Assembly (NCBI GenBank): GCA_001821375.1
Contig: MHLG01000001.1
Location: 2,052-15,232, forward strand
Source: Candidatus Liptonbacteria bacterium RIFOXYD1_FULL_36_11
GTDB taxonomy: Bacteria; Patescibacteriota; Minisyncoccia; UBA6257; XYB1-36-10
Length of the DNA: 13,181 bases
Reading direction: 5' to 3'
The notes under the pieces are model-generated. The model was not told where the DNA came from. It did not search any database and saw nothing but the letters and a program-made list of their open reading frames with translations. Within the stretch, counting starts at the first letter, position 1. Every line of letters starts with the position of its first letter. The position numbers and the translations under genes are program-made. Positions 1 to 5,689 of the stretch are shown here, in pieces.

Positions 1-38
1 ACGACTCAAATTAAAGCGGCAGGCTCTATTTTTATATC

Positions 39-68
39 TTGACTTTTGAGGGCAAATTAAAGTATGAT
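39..68 (+). promoter_or_regulatory. Putative promoter of the toxin-antitoxin operon
   Basis: A TTGACT -35 (39-44) and a TATGAT -10 (63-68) are separated by 18 bp, which is a good sigma-70-type match. The predicted start is near 75, giving a leader of about 24 bases without a clear Shine-Dalgarno sequence. The decamer CAAATTAAAG occurs at 7-16 and again at 53-62 inside the spacer. A weak A/T-only inverted repeat, TTATA-N6-TATAA (78-93), lies just downstream. Either could be an operator for the antitoxin, since type II antitoxins usually repress their own promoter, but that is inference. Confidence 0.6.
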
Positions 69-98
69 AATTTCATATTATAATTTAATATAATTATT

Positions 99-305
99 AT
101 GAGCACAATATCAGTGCCAGTATCTCCCAAGCTAGAGGAATTGATTGAATCTTTAGTAAAAAGAGGATATGGAGCAAGTAAGGCGGATGTGGTTAGAAAG
201 GCTTTGATTTTATTAGCAGAAGAAGAGGCGGTCCGATTGGTTTTATTAGCGGAACAGGAACCAACCTTAAAGGGGGATTTAAAAAAGTTAGCTAAAAAAC
301 TTTAA
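99..305 (+). CDS. Ribbon-helix-helix antitoxin (ParD/CopG-like), type II TA system
   Basis: This 68-residue protein has the shape of a ribbon-helix-helix antitoxin. A short N-terminal beta strand (TISVPVSPKLEELIESLV, residues 3-20) is followed by a helix-turn-helix-like segment (GYGASKADVVRKALILLAEE, 23-42). The Gly-x-x-Ser-Lys-Ala-Asp-Val-Val-Arg pattern is typical of ParD-type proteins. Such dimers bind operator DNA through the paired strands, while the C-terminal tail wraps the toxin. Here the tail (about 43-68) is acidic and then Lys/Leu-rich. The gene ends six bases before the toxin gene, so the two are co-transcribed from the promoter at 39-68 and presumably autoregulated. The length is normal for the family. 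The exact subfamily cannot be settled without a profile search. Confidence 0.85.
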   Translation: MSTISVPVSPKLEELIESLVKRGYGASKADVVRKALILLAEEEAVRLVLLAEQEPTLKGDLKKLAKKL

Positions 306-311
306 TTTTAA

Positions 312-569
312 ATGGAAGTTTATTTTAAGCCGACTTTTGTGAGACAGTTTAAGTTGTTTGAGGAGGAACTTCAGGAAGAAATTTTAGAGAAGGTAGAATT
401 ATTCAAGAATTCTAAAAATCATAAGCAACTTAAAGTCCATAAATTAAAAGGACGTTTATCTAATCATTATGGTTTTTCGGCAAACTATCAGATTAGGATT
501 GTTTTTAATTATATTTCTAAAGAAGAAGTGGTTTTATTAGCAGTAGGAAGCCACGAAGTTTATAAATAA
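312..569 (+). CDS. RelE/StbE-family toxin (predicted mRNA interferase)
   Basis: This 85-residue protein looks like a RelE-superfamily toxin, which cleaves mRNA in the ribosomal A site when not held by its antitoxin. Visible family features are the N-terminal strand VYFKPTFVRQFKLF, a Lys/Glu-rich helical pair (about 15-40), the Leu-Lys-Gly-Arg-Leu turn leading into a beta sheet (LKVHKLKGRLSNHYGFSANY, about 40-59), the Tyr-Gln-Ile-Arg-Ile-Val-Phe strand, and the closing Val-Gly-Ser-His-Glu-Val-Tyr motif. Candidate catalytic or RNA-contacting residues are the basic residues around 49 and 62 and the terminal His/Tyr. It starts six bases after the antitoxin stop and is a complete partner gene. No truncation is seen, so the module is likely functional. 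The substrate preference cannot be read from sequence. Confidence 0.85.
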   Translation: MEVYFKPTFVRQFKLFEEELQEEILEKVELFKNSKNHKQLKVHKLKGRLSNHYGFSANYQIRIVFNYISKEEVVLLAVGSHEVYK

Positions 570-570
570 A

Positions 571-588
571 TTTTATATTTATATAAAA
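571..588. repeat. A/T-only inverted repeat after the toxin gene
   Basis: TTTTATAT and ATATAAAA form perfect 8-bp arms around two bases, directly after the toxin stop. No T run follows on the + strand, so it is at best a weak 3'-end hairpin. Chance is quite possible in DNA this A/T rich. Confidence 0.3.
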
Positions 589-601
589 CAGATTCTAATG
601 A

Positions 602-616
602 TCCGCCAAAGGCGGA
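602..616. repeat. GC-rich palindrome TCCGCC-AAA-GGCGGA
   Basis: Perfect 6-bp GC-rich arms surround a 3-base loop, standing out from A/T-rich surroundings and followed by CGGG. I recall this kind of short TCCGCC..GGCGGA hairpin as a dispersed intergenic element in Parcubacteria-type genomes. Only one copy is present in this window. No T run follows, so it is not a standard terminator. It sits between the TA module and the next gene. Confidence 0.6.
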
Positions 617-646
617 CGGGTGCGCAGTTTTTAACTCTAGTTGCCG

Positions 647-655
647 TGTTATAAT
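647..655 (+). promoter_or_regulatory. Extended -10 promoter (TG-T-TATAAT)
   Basis: A consensus TATAAT (650-655) is preceded by TG at the extended -10 position (647-648). No good -35 is seen at the expected distance, which extended -10 promoters can tolerate. The predicted start near 662 gives the gene at 688 a leader of about 26 bases. Confidence 0.55.
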
Positions 656-687
656 TTTAAAAAAAAGTTAACGGGTAAAATTTTTTA

Positions 688-1110
688 ATGGATATAAAAA
701 GAGAGTTGGAAAGAATTGGTTTAACTATAGAAAACTCTGTTGTTATCGGTTCGGGTATATTAAGCGCTCTTAATATTAGAGAAAGTCAGGATATTGATGT
801 GACTGTAAATGAAGATGTTTATAAACGTTTAAGCGCGGACAGCCGTTTTAAAAAGGCGGAAAATCATGGGAGGGAAGTGCTTACTGATGGATTGTTAGAG
901 ATTGGGACGAGTTGGGGCGTGTTAAACAAAGATTATAAATTTGATGATTTTTTAGGCGAATCGGTTGTGATAGATGAAGTTCGTTATACAACGCTTGAGT
1001 TTTTATTAGCTGTAAAACAAAGTTGGCTTTTGGAAAAAGATGCGCGCCAGAAAGATATAGACGATGTGGAGCTTATAAAAAATTACCTTCTTAATAAAAA
1101 TAATACCTAG
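688..1110 (+). CDS. Small nucleotidyltransferase-fold protein (Pol-beta/MNT-like)
   Basis: This 140-residue protein has the hallmarks of a minimal nucleotidyltransferase fold. Gly-Ser-Gly (residues 21-23) precedes a helix, and then a strand carries Asp35-Ile-Asp37, matching the GS...DxD pattern where the two aspartates bind metal. Near the end, Arg-Gln-Lys-Asp-Ile-Asp-Asp-Val (120-127) matches the Arg-x-Lys-Asp...Asp pattern of AbiEii/MNT-like proteins. A third catalytic acid may be Glu71 or a residue near it, but this is not certain. Relatives include antitoxin-type nucleotidyltransferases and aminoglycoside-modifying types, so substrate and role are unknown. No HEPN partner gene is adjacent. 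It is a single-gene transcript, with an extended -10 promoter upstream and a terminator overlapping its stop codon. No strong Shine-Dalgarno sequence precedes the ATG. Confidence 0.65.
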   Translation: MDIKRELERIGLTIENSVVIGSGILSALNIRESQDIDVTVNEDVYKRLSADSRFKKAENHGREVLTDGLLEIGTSWGVLNKDYKFDDFLGESVVIDEVRYTTLEFLLAVKQSWLLEKDARQKDIDDVELIKNYLLNKNNT

Positions 1111-1132
1111 TTGTGAGACTGGGTATTTTTTT
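1102..1132 (+). terminator. Rho-independent terminator overlapping a stop codon
   Basis: A 10-bp stem (arms 1102-1111 and 1118-1127, one G-T wobble) with a 6-base loop is followed by an uninterrupted T run (1126-1132). The left arm contains the last codons and the TAG stop of the preceding gene, so coding and termination signals overlap. Confidence 0.85.
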
Positions 1133-1198
1133 GTAAAAATTGGTTTTGATAGGGGTGGGTTAAAATGTTTTTGTTTTAATTTTAGAAGAGTAGAGTTA

Positions 1199-1204
1199 TA
1201 TAAT
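1199..1204 (+). promoter_or_regulatory. Possible -10 element (TATAAT) upstream of the charged unknown gene
   Basis: This is a consensus TATAAT without a convincing -35 or TG extension. Transcription would begin near 1211. That rules out the ATG at 1207 and leaves the ATGs at 1213 (nearly leaderless) and 1270 (with a ribosome binding site) as candidate starts. Confidence 0.4.
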
Positions 1205-1269
1205 AAATGTATATGGAAAAGATAAGAGAAAAACAAAATCCGGAAGAAAAGGAGAGGGAGGAGAAAAAG

Positions 1270-1833
1270 ATGTTTTCTATTTTAGATTTAGAAGAGTTAA
1301 CTAAAAAGCATAAAGAAGAAAAGGATAAAATATGGGACGCGGACTATCATGGAAGGGAGTTGTTTGAAAAACTTATAGAAGAAGAAAAGAAGTTTTTAGA
1401 AGAATTAATGGAAAGTAAAGAAAGATTTAAAAAGATATTTAAGACAGAGAAAGAGTCAATCTATTTTATTTTAGAGACGGGAGAAAGTTTACGATTTAAA
1501 AGAAGTAACGGAGAATTTGGAGAAAAGCTCAAATCACAGCCAGTTTTAGAGCGAGTGTTTTTTATAAGTGAAGAAGAAGCGGAGAGAATTAAAAAAGAGC
1601 ATTTATTGGAGTGGCCGGGAGGGACTATAAATATTATTAATTATAGGGTGGGGGCGGTTCCTTTTGAGTTAAATGTTTATAAGTATCCTTCTAAAATTGT
1701 TTTTAAGGAAGAAGAAAATAGTTTAAAGATTATAGGGTCAGAATTTGTTAATGAAGACGGCAAAATTTCTCAAGATGAAAACTTATCAGGCGGATATCAT
1801 ATCGGACATCCTATTACGGAAATAATTAAGTAA
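1270..1833 (+). CDS. Hypothetical charged protein
   Basis: I do not recognise this protein, 187 residues from this start. The N-terminal third is rich in Glu and Lys with heptad-like Leu spacing (LEELTKKHKEEKDKIWDADY and onward) and is probably a helical coiled coil. A mixed alpha/beta C-terminal region follows with FILETGESLRFKRSNGEF, LEWPGGTINIINYRVGAVPF and a Gly-Gly-Tyr-His-Ile-Gly-His turn near the end. No signal peptide or membrane segment is visible, so it is likely cytosolic. The open frame extends upstream to ATGs at 1207 and 1213. I chose 1270 because GAGGAG lies six bases before it and because the predicted transcription start lies past 1207. The upstream codons could still be used, giving up to 208 residues. 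It has its own putative -10 and no close operon partner. Confidence 0.6.
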   Translation: MFSILDLEELTKKHKEEKDKIWDADYHGRELFEKLIEEEKKFLEELMESKERFKKIFKTEKESIYFILETGESLRFKRSNGEFGEKLKSQPVLERVFFISEEEAERIKKEHLLEWPGGTINIINYRVGAVPFELNVYKYPSKIVFKEEENSLKIIGSEFVNEDGKISQDENLSGGYHIGHPITEIIK

Positions 1834-1959
1834 TTTAATCTTTCAGTTAAATTTGAAATTAAAGTAAAGTTTTGTTTTTATGGAAGAGATGTTTAAAGTT
1901 TATTTTTTAAGTGTTCAGTAATAGTTCTAAAAAATAAGAAATGATTTTTTGTTTTAGTT

Positions 1960-1968
1960 TGATATAAT
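1960..1968 (+). promoter_or_regulatory. Extended -10 promoter driving a leaderless start (TG-A-TATAAT)
   Basis: TG at 1960-1961 and TATAAT at 1963-1968 form a perfect extended -10. The ATG of the next gene begins seven bases after the last T, exactly where transcription is expected to start. The transcript would therefore be leaderless. No -35 match is seen. Confidence 0.65.
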
Positions 1969-1974
1969 TTAGAT

Positions 1975-2724
1975 ATGTTTGATAGTTTTAAATATGCATA
2001 TTTATTGTTAGATATTCCTTTTGTTGTTGCTTGGTTTATTCTCTATTTAGTAAGTAAAAAAACCAGAAAGGAGCAGTTGATTATGAGTTTGTTATTTTTG
2101 CCGGCGGGAACGATTGGCGAAATTTTGTATTTTCAAGATTATTGGTCGCCGGCAAGCGTTTTTTCTTTTTCTTTATTTGGAGTAGCTGTGCTTATTGAAG
2201 ATTTAATCTTTTCTTTTTCTATAGCCGGTTTTGCTTCGGTGATTTATGAGGTGTGGCGAGGAAAAAAATTAGTGCGAATTAATAAAAAAGTGCAGGCAAA
2301 TTGGATGTTGCTTATAGCTATATGTTTAGTAATAAGTCTCGGATTATTTTCAGTAGGAGTAAATTCTATATTTGCGACTTCTATTTCTCTTGTGGTGGGT
2401 GCGCTTTTTATTATCTTATCGCGCTACGATTTATTTGAAGATGCTGTTTTAAGCGGAATAGGAGTGATGTTTTTAATGTTTCTATCTTATCAAATTCTCT
2501 ATCGTTTTGTTTTTTATAATCCGGAAGTAATTTTAAAAGAAGGATGGTTGCTTTATGGTTCCAGTTTTGATTTAAGGATATTTGATATTCCGGTAACTGA
2601 AATGATATGGGGTTTTAGTTTTGGTATGATTATTGGACCTTTTTATGAGTTTATAAAAGGAGTGACAATAAAAAAAGGAAAAAAAATTGACGGGAGAAAA
2701 AAAGAAGGCTATAATAAAAACTAG
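1975..2724 (+). CDS. Polytopic membrane protein with two lycopene-cyclase-like halves
   Basis: This 249-residue, strongly hydrophobic protein has about six to seven membrane segments (roughly 8-27, 36-52, 60-93, 110-126, 130-149, 157-180, 205-228). It contains an internal duplication. The segment from Ile74 to Trp94 (Ile-Glu-Asp-Leu-Ile-Phe ... Tyr91-Glu92) aligns with Val207 to Ile227 (Val-Thr-Glu-Met-Ile-Trp ... Tyr224-Glu225), with conserved acid, aromatic, Phe-Ser and Tyr-Glu positions. The first half also has a Pro-x5-Glu motif (Pro43, Glu49) followed by Tyr-Phe-x-Asp-Tyr-Trp-x-Pro. Repeated helices with membrane-embedded acidic pairs of this kind are typical of the heterodimeric lycopene cyclase (CrtYc/CrtYd) fold. 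No other carotenoid genes are present here, so the substrate is unknown and may be another prenyl lipid. The C-terminus is a short basic tail. The gene appears monocistronic with a leaderless start. Confidence 0.6.
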   Translation: MFDSFKYAYLLLDIPFVVAWFILYLVSKKTRKEQLIMSLLFLPAGTIGEILYFQDYWSPASVFSFSLFGVAVLIEDLIFSFSIAGFASVIYEVWRGKKLVRINKKVQANWMLLIAICLVISLGLFSVGVNSIFATSISLVVGALFIILSRYDLFEDAVLSGIGVMFLMFLSYQILYRFVFYNPEVILKEGWLLYGSSFDLRIFDIPVTEMIWGFSFGMIIGPFYEFIKGVTIKKGKKIDGRKKEGYNKN

Positions 2725-2771
2725 ATTTGATAAGGGAGATTATTTAAGAAAGAAAAGGTCGTTCTTTTGAA

Positions 2772-2780
2772 TGGTATAAA
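2772..2780 (+). promoter_or_regulatory. Extended -10 promoter (TG-G-TATAAA)
   Basis: TG at 2772-2773 followed by TATAAA at 2775-2780 gives a predicted start near 2787, five bases before the ATG at 2792. This leaves almost no leader, as in the gene upstream. Confidence 0.55.
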
Positions 2781-2791
2781 TATCTTTGTTT

Positions 2792-2956
2792 ATGGAAGAA
2801 AATACTAATCCGGTGGTAACTCCGGGAGAAGAGCAGCAAATACCGGTGGTTCCTGCTACAGTACAGCCAGCGCCGGAAGCGCCAGCAGTTCCGGAAGCTC
2901 CAGCCGTGCCGGAAGATCCAACTGCGCCGGAGGCTCCTGAAGCTTCAACTCAATAA
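2792..2956 (+). CDS. Pro/Ala/Glu-rich miniprotein
   Basis: This is a 54-residue open frame between its own extended -10 promoter and a very strong terminator, which argues that it is a real gene despite its size. After the start MEENTNPVVTPGEEQQIP, residues 26-51 are a degenerate repeat built from Pro-Glu-Ala-Pro-Ala-Val units. The protein is acidic, has no aromatic residues or cysteines, and lacks a signal peptide or membrane helix, so it should be disordered. Its DNA is markedly richer in G+C than its neighbours. I recall similar short Pro/Ala/Glu-rich proteins in other Parcubacteria-type genomes, but no function is known to me. It could be a spacer or linker-like peptide, a charge-bearing filler, or a target of post-translational change. 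Confidence 0.65.
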   Translation: MEENTNPVVTPGEEQQIPVVPATVQPAPEAPAVPEAPAVPEDPTAPEAPEASTQ

Positions 2957-2963
2957 AATTAAA

Positions 2964-3008
2964 TAAAATCTCCTCTGCTTTTACGATAGAGGAGATTTTA
3001 TTTTTTTT
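2964..3008 (+). terminator. Strong Rho-independent terminator
   Basis: A perfect 13-bp stem (2964-2976 with 2988-3000, core ATCTCCTCT/AGAGGAGAT), an 11-base loop and eight consecutive Ts (3001-3008) lie just after the miniprotein stop. It separates the miniprotein from the metal importer operon. Confidence 0.93.
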
Positions 3009-3012
3009 AGGT

Positions 3013-3018
3013 TATAAT
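3013..3018 (+). promoter_or_regulatory. -10 element for the metal importer operon (TATAAT)
   Basis: A consensus TATAAT sits five bases after the terminator T run. Transcription would start near 3025, past the ATG at 3017, which supports the ATG at 3032 as the start of the binding-protein gene. No -35 is evident, and no palindrome resembling a metal-regulator box is seen. Confidence 0.45.
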
Positions 3019-3031
3019 GACAGAAAAAAAT

Positions 3032-3970
3032 ATGAGAAATAAAATTATTTTTGGGGCGGTTTTATTGGCGGCGGTTTTTGCGGTAGCGATTATTTTTTAT
3101 AGGCGGGATAAAAAAGTAGGAGATATGGAAACAAGCAAAATAAAAGTAGTGACAACACTTTTTCCTTTGTATGATATAGCGAGAAATATCGGAGGGGAAA
3201 AGGCGGAGGTGGCGTTGCTTCTGCCGCCGGGGATGGAGGCGCATTCATTTGAGCCAAGGCCGAGTGATATTATAAGAATTAACGAGGCAGATGTTTTTGT
3301 TTATACCGGAAAGTTTATGGAGCCGTGGGCGGAGGATATAATAAATGGAGCGGTAAATAAAAATTTAGTAACGGTTGATGTGAGTAGGGGCGTAAAAATG
3401 ATTGCAGGAGTTTTTCATGATAGCGATGAACTAGTTGGTTCGCTTGATTCTCATATTTGGCTTGACTTTGATAATGCTAGGAAAATGGCGGAAAATATAA
3501 AGGAAGTTTTTATTGCTAAGGATACGGAGAATACTTTATTTTATGAGCGGGCGGCGGCGGATTATGAAGGTAGATTGTCCGAGTTTGATTTAAAATACTT
3601 TGAAGCTTTTAGTAATTGTGAGAATAAGGAGATAATTTATGGCGGACATTATGCTTTTGGTTATATGGCTAACCGTTACGGATTAAAATATTCAGCAGCT
3701 CAGGGGATTTCTCCTGATTCTGAACCGACAGCGAGCGATCTAATTAGTTTGATAGACCAGATTAAAAAAAATAATGTTAAATATATTTTTTATGAAGAGC
3801 TTTCAAGTCCAAAAATAGCGGAGATGATTGCCGGAGAAACTAATACAAAAATGCTATTATTAAATGCGGCTCATAATTTAACAAAAGATCAGTTTGAAAA
3901 AAATGTTTCGTTTTTTGATATTTTAGAAAATAATTTAGAGAATTTAAAAGTAGGTTTAGGATGTTGGTGA
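3032..3970 (+). CDS. znuA: Metal ABC transporter substrate-binding protein (ZnuA/TroA family)
   Basis: This is the extracytoplasmic receptor of a Zn2+ or Mn2+ importer. An N-terminal hydrophobic segment (IIFGAVLLAAVFAVAIIF) precedes a basic stretch and has no lipobox cysteine, so it is a membrane anchor rather than a lipoprotein signal. The cluster A-I fold follows, starting at VVTTLFPLYDIARNIGG. Metal-ligand histidines, numbered from the longer start at 3017, are His76 (GMEAHSFEPRPSD), His146 (DSHIWLD) and His211 (GGHYAFGYMANRYG). The usual fourth acidic ligand near the C-terminus is replaced by an Asn-Ala-Ala-His-Asn-Leu motif (283-288), as I recall for some clostridial relatives. The His-rich loop of proteobacterial ZnuA is absent. 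It is 312 residues from the chosen start. The ATG at 3017 is an alternative, but it overlaps the -10. Zinc or manganese specificity cannot be read with confidence. The ATPase gene follows after four bases. Confidence 0.9.
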   Translation: MRNKIIFGAVLLAAVFAVAIIFYRRDKKVGDMETSKIKVVTTLFPLYDIARNIGGEKAEVALLLPPGMEAHSFEPRPSDIIRINEADVFVYTGKFMEPWAEDIINGAVNKNLVTVDVSRGVKMIAGVFHDSDELVGSLDSHIWLDFDNARKMAENIKEVFIAKDTENTLFYERAAADYEGRLSEFDLKYFEAFSNCENKEIIYGGHYAFGYMANRYGLKYSAAQGISPDSEPTASDLISLIDQIKKNNVKYIFYEELSSPKIAEMIAGETNTKMLLLNAAHNLTKDQFEKNVSFFDILENNLENLKVGLGCW

Positions 3971-3974
3971 ATTT

Positions 3975-4721
3975 ATGAAAACTGTTTTATCCGTAAATAA
4001 TTTATCTTTCAGTTACGGTGCGGCGGAAGCATTTTCCGGTGTTTCTTTTGTGATAAATGAGGGAGATTATGTAGCGTTAGCGGGGCCAAATGGAGCGGGG
4101 AAAACAACGCTTATAAAGGTTATTTTAGGTTTGGAAAAAAAAAAGAGCGGAAGCGTGGAGATATTCGGGGAGGATTCGGGGAGGTTTTTGAATTGGAGCA
4201 AGATTGGATATTTGCCGCAAAGAGTGAATGTTTTTAATCCTTTATTTCCGGCAACAGCGGAGGAAGTGGTAGGTTTAGGGTTACTTTCAAAAAAGAAATA
4301 TCCGAAGATGTTTAATAAAGACGACAAAAATAAGATTCAGGAAACGCTGAAGTTTTTGAATATAAAAAATTTAAAAGATAGATTAGCGTCAGAGCTGTCG
4401 GGTGGACAGCAACAGAGAGTTTTTTTAGCGAGAGCTTTAGTTTCCGAACCGGAACTTTTAATTTTAGACGAACCGAGTACAGCGCTGGATCAGGCGGCGA
4501 GAGAATATTTTTTTGAGTTGGTAAAAAAATTAAATAAAGAAAGGAGGATGACGGTGATAATTATTACGCATGATACTTCGCAGATCGGGGAGTATGCAGA
4601 TAAGCTGTTGTTTTTAGATAAGGAAGTAGTTTTTTTTGGATTGTTTAACGAGTGTTGCAAATCGGAAGAGATGAAAAAGTATTTTGGACATTTTTCAAAC
4701 CATCTTTTTTATCATAAATAA
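3975..4721 (+). CDS. znuC: Metal ABC transporter ATP-binding protein (ZnuC family)
   Basis: This cytoplasmic ATPase powers the importer. All nucleotide-binding motifs are intact in the 248-residue protein: Walker A GPNGAGKTT (37-45), Q-loop Gln82 in YLPQR, signature LSGGQQQR (141-148), Walker B LLILDEP (161-167) with catalytic Glu166, D-loop SxALD, and switch His199 (IITHD). The YLPQR-x-NVFNPLFPATAEEVV stretch is typical of the ZnuC/TroB branch of metal importers. The start is the only ATG near the upstream stop and lies four bases after it. The gene ends one base before the permease start. The Cys-Cys pair at 227-228 in the C-terminal tail is not a standard family feature that I know of. Confidence 0.95.
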   Translation: MKTVLSVNNLSFSYGAAEAFSGVSFVINEGDYVALAGPNGAGKTTLIKVILGLEKKKSGSVEIFGEDSGRFLNWSKIGYLPQRVNVFNPLFPATAEEVVGLGLLSKKKYPKMFNKDDKNKIQETLKFLNIKNLKDRLASELSGGQQQRVFLARALVSEPELLILDEPSTALDQAAREYFFELVKKLNKERRMTVIIITHDTSQIGEYADKLLFLDKEVVFFGLFNECCKSEEMKKYFGHFSNHLFYHK

Positions 4722-4722
4722 T

Positions 4723-5529
4723 ATGAGTTGGTTTTATTTTTTAAATTATCAGTTTGTGGAAAGAGCGTATTTGGCGGGTTCTTTTATTGCTGTTTTATGC
4801 GCCGTGCTTGGACTTTTTTTAGTGTTAAGAAAATTATCACTTATTGGAGACGGACTTTCACATGTTAGTTTCGGAGCTATCGCTCTCGGACTTTTTTTTG
4901 GGATGTATCCTTTTTATGTGGCGTTACCAGTTACGGTATTGGCTTCTTTTTTGATTTTAAAGCTGGCAGAAAAGGCTAAAATGTACGGAGATGCGGCGAT
5001 TGGTATTGTGTCATCAATGGGTGTTGCTCTAGGTGTGATTTTAGCGAGTTTATCTCGCGGATTTAATGTGGATTTATTTAGTTATTTATTTGGCAATATA
5101 TTAGCGATTAGCAATCAAGAGGTGTATCTGTCGGTGGGTTTATCTGTTTTAGTTTTAGCGGCGATAGTTTTTTTGTATAATGATTTTTTTTCGGCGACTT
5201 TTGACGAGGAGTATGCCAGAATTTCTGGGGTGAGAACCGATTTAATTAATTTGGCTTTAGTTTTTATGACAGCTATAACGGTAGTGTTGGCAGTAAAAGT
5301 AGTGGGAGTGATGTTGGTTTCAGCCCTTTTGATTTTGCCGGCGGTGACGGCTTTGCAAATTGCCAGAGGATTTAAGGAAGCAATAGCGGCGGCGGCGATT
5401 ATTTCGGTATTTTCAGTTTTAGCCGGTATTACATTTTCTTTTTATGGGGATTTGCCGGCGGGAGCAACGATTGTTTTAATAAATTTTGCTATTTTTATAC
5501 TTTTCTTTTTGTTAAGGAGAAGGAAATAG
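4723..5529 (+). CDS. znuB: Metal ABC transporter permease (ZnuB family)
   Basis: This is the membrane channel of the importer (ABC-3 family), 268 residues with about eight to nine transmembrane helices. Family landmarks are Tyr-Gln-Phe-Val-Glu-Arg-Ala near the N-terminus, LRKLSLIGDGLSHVSFGAIA (the conserved cytoplasmic coupling region with Asp-Gly-Leu-Ser-His), ALKVVGVMLVSALLILPA-like text at VKVVGVMLVSALLILPA, and the final SFYGDLPAGATIVLINFAIF segment. An in-frame ATG exists at 4684, but it lies inside the ATPase gene and would give a 38-base overlap. The ATG at 4723, directly after the ATPase stop, matches the usual family N-terminus and is preferred. The C-terminus is a short Arg/Lys tail. 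Confidence 0.93.
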   Translation: MSWFYFLNYQFVERAYLAGSFIAVLCAVLGLFLVLRKLSLIGDGLSHVSFGAIALGLFFGMYPFYVALPVTVLASFLILKLAEKAKMYGDAAIGIVSSMGVALGVILASLSRGFNVDLFSYLFGNILAISNQEVYLSVGLSVLVLAAIVFLYNDFFSATFDEEYARISGVRTDLINLALVFMTAITVVLAVKVVGVMLVSALLILPAVTALQIARGFKEAIAAAAIISVFSVLAGITFSFYGDLPAGATIVLINFAIFILFFLLRRRK

Positions 5530-5624
5530 GAGCGGCTGGTTTTTTAAGATGGGTTTTTAGAAAAGTAGGAGTTTTTTATTATCTCTTATTAAATATTTTT
5601 AGCGAAAGGCTAGAGGAGTCTTAT

Positions 5625-5653
5625 TTGATTTTTTGGGTTAGAAATGGGATAGT
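5625..5653 (+). promoter_or_regulatory. Weak candidate promoter for the sigma-factor operon
   Basis: TTGATT (5625-5630) and GATAGT (5648-5653) are 17 bp apart, matching the consensus at five and four of six positions. The predicted start near 5660 leaves a leader of about 30 bases. The sigma gene could instead be read through from the importer operon, since no terminator is visible between them. Confidence 0.35.
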
Positions 5654-5689
5654 TTTAGAAATACTGGAAATTGTTTTTTGTAATAAATA

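Noticed and set aside
1832..1853. AATTTAA/TTAAATT inverted repeat after the charged unknown gene as a terminator
   Set aside because: The stem contains only A/T pairs, the loop is 8 bases and no T run follows. Chance is likely.
4684..4722. Upstream ATG extending the permease gene
   Set aside because: It lies inside the ATPase gene and would give a 38-base overlap. The ATG at 4723 follows the ATPase stop directly and fits the family N-terminus.
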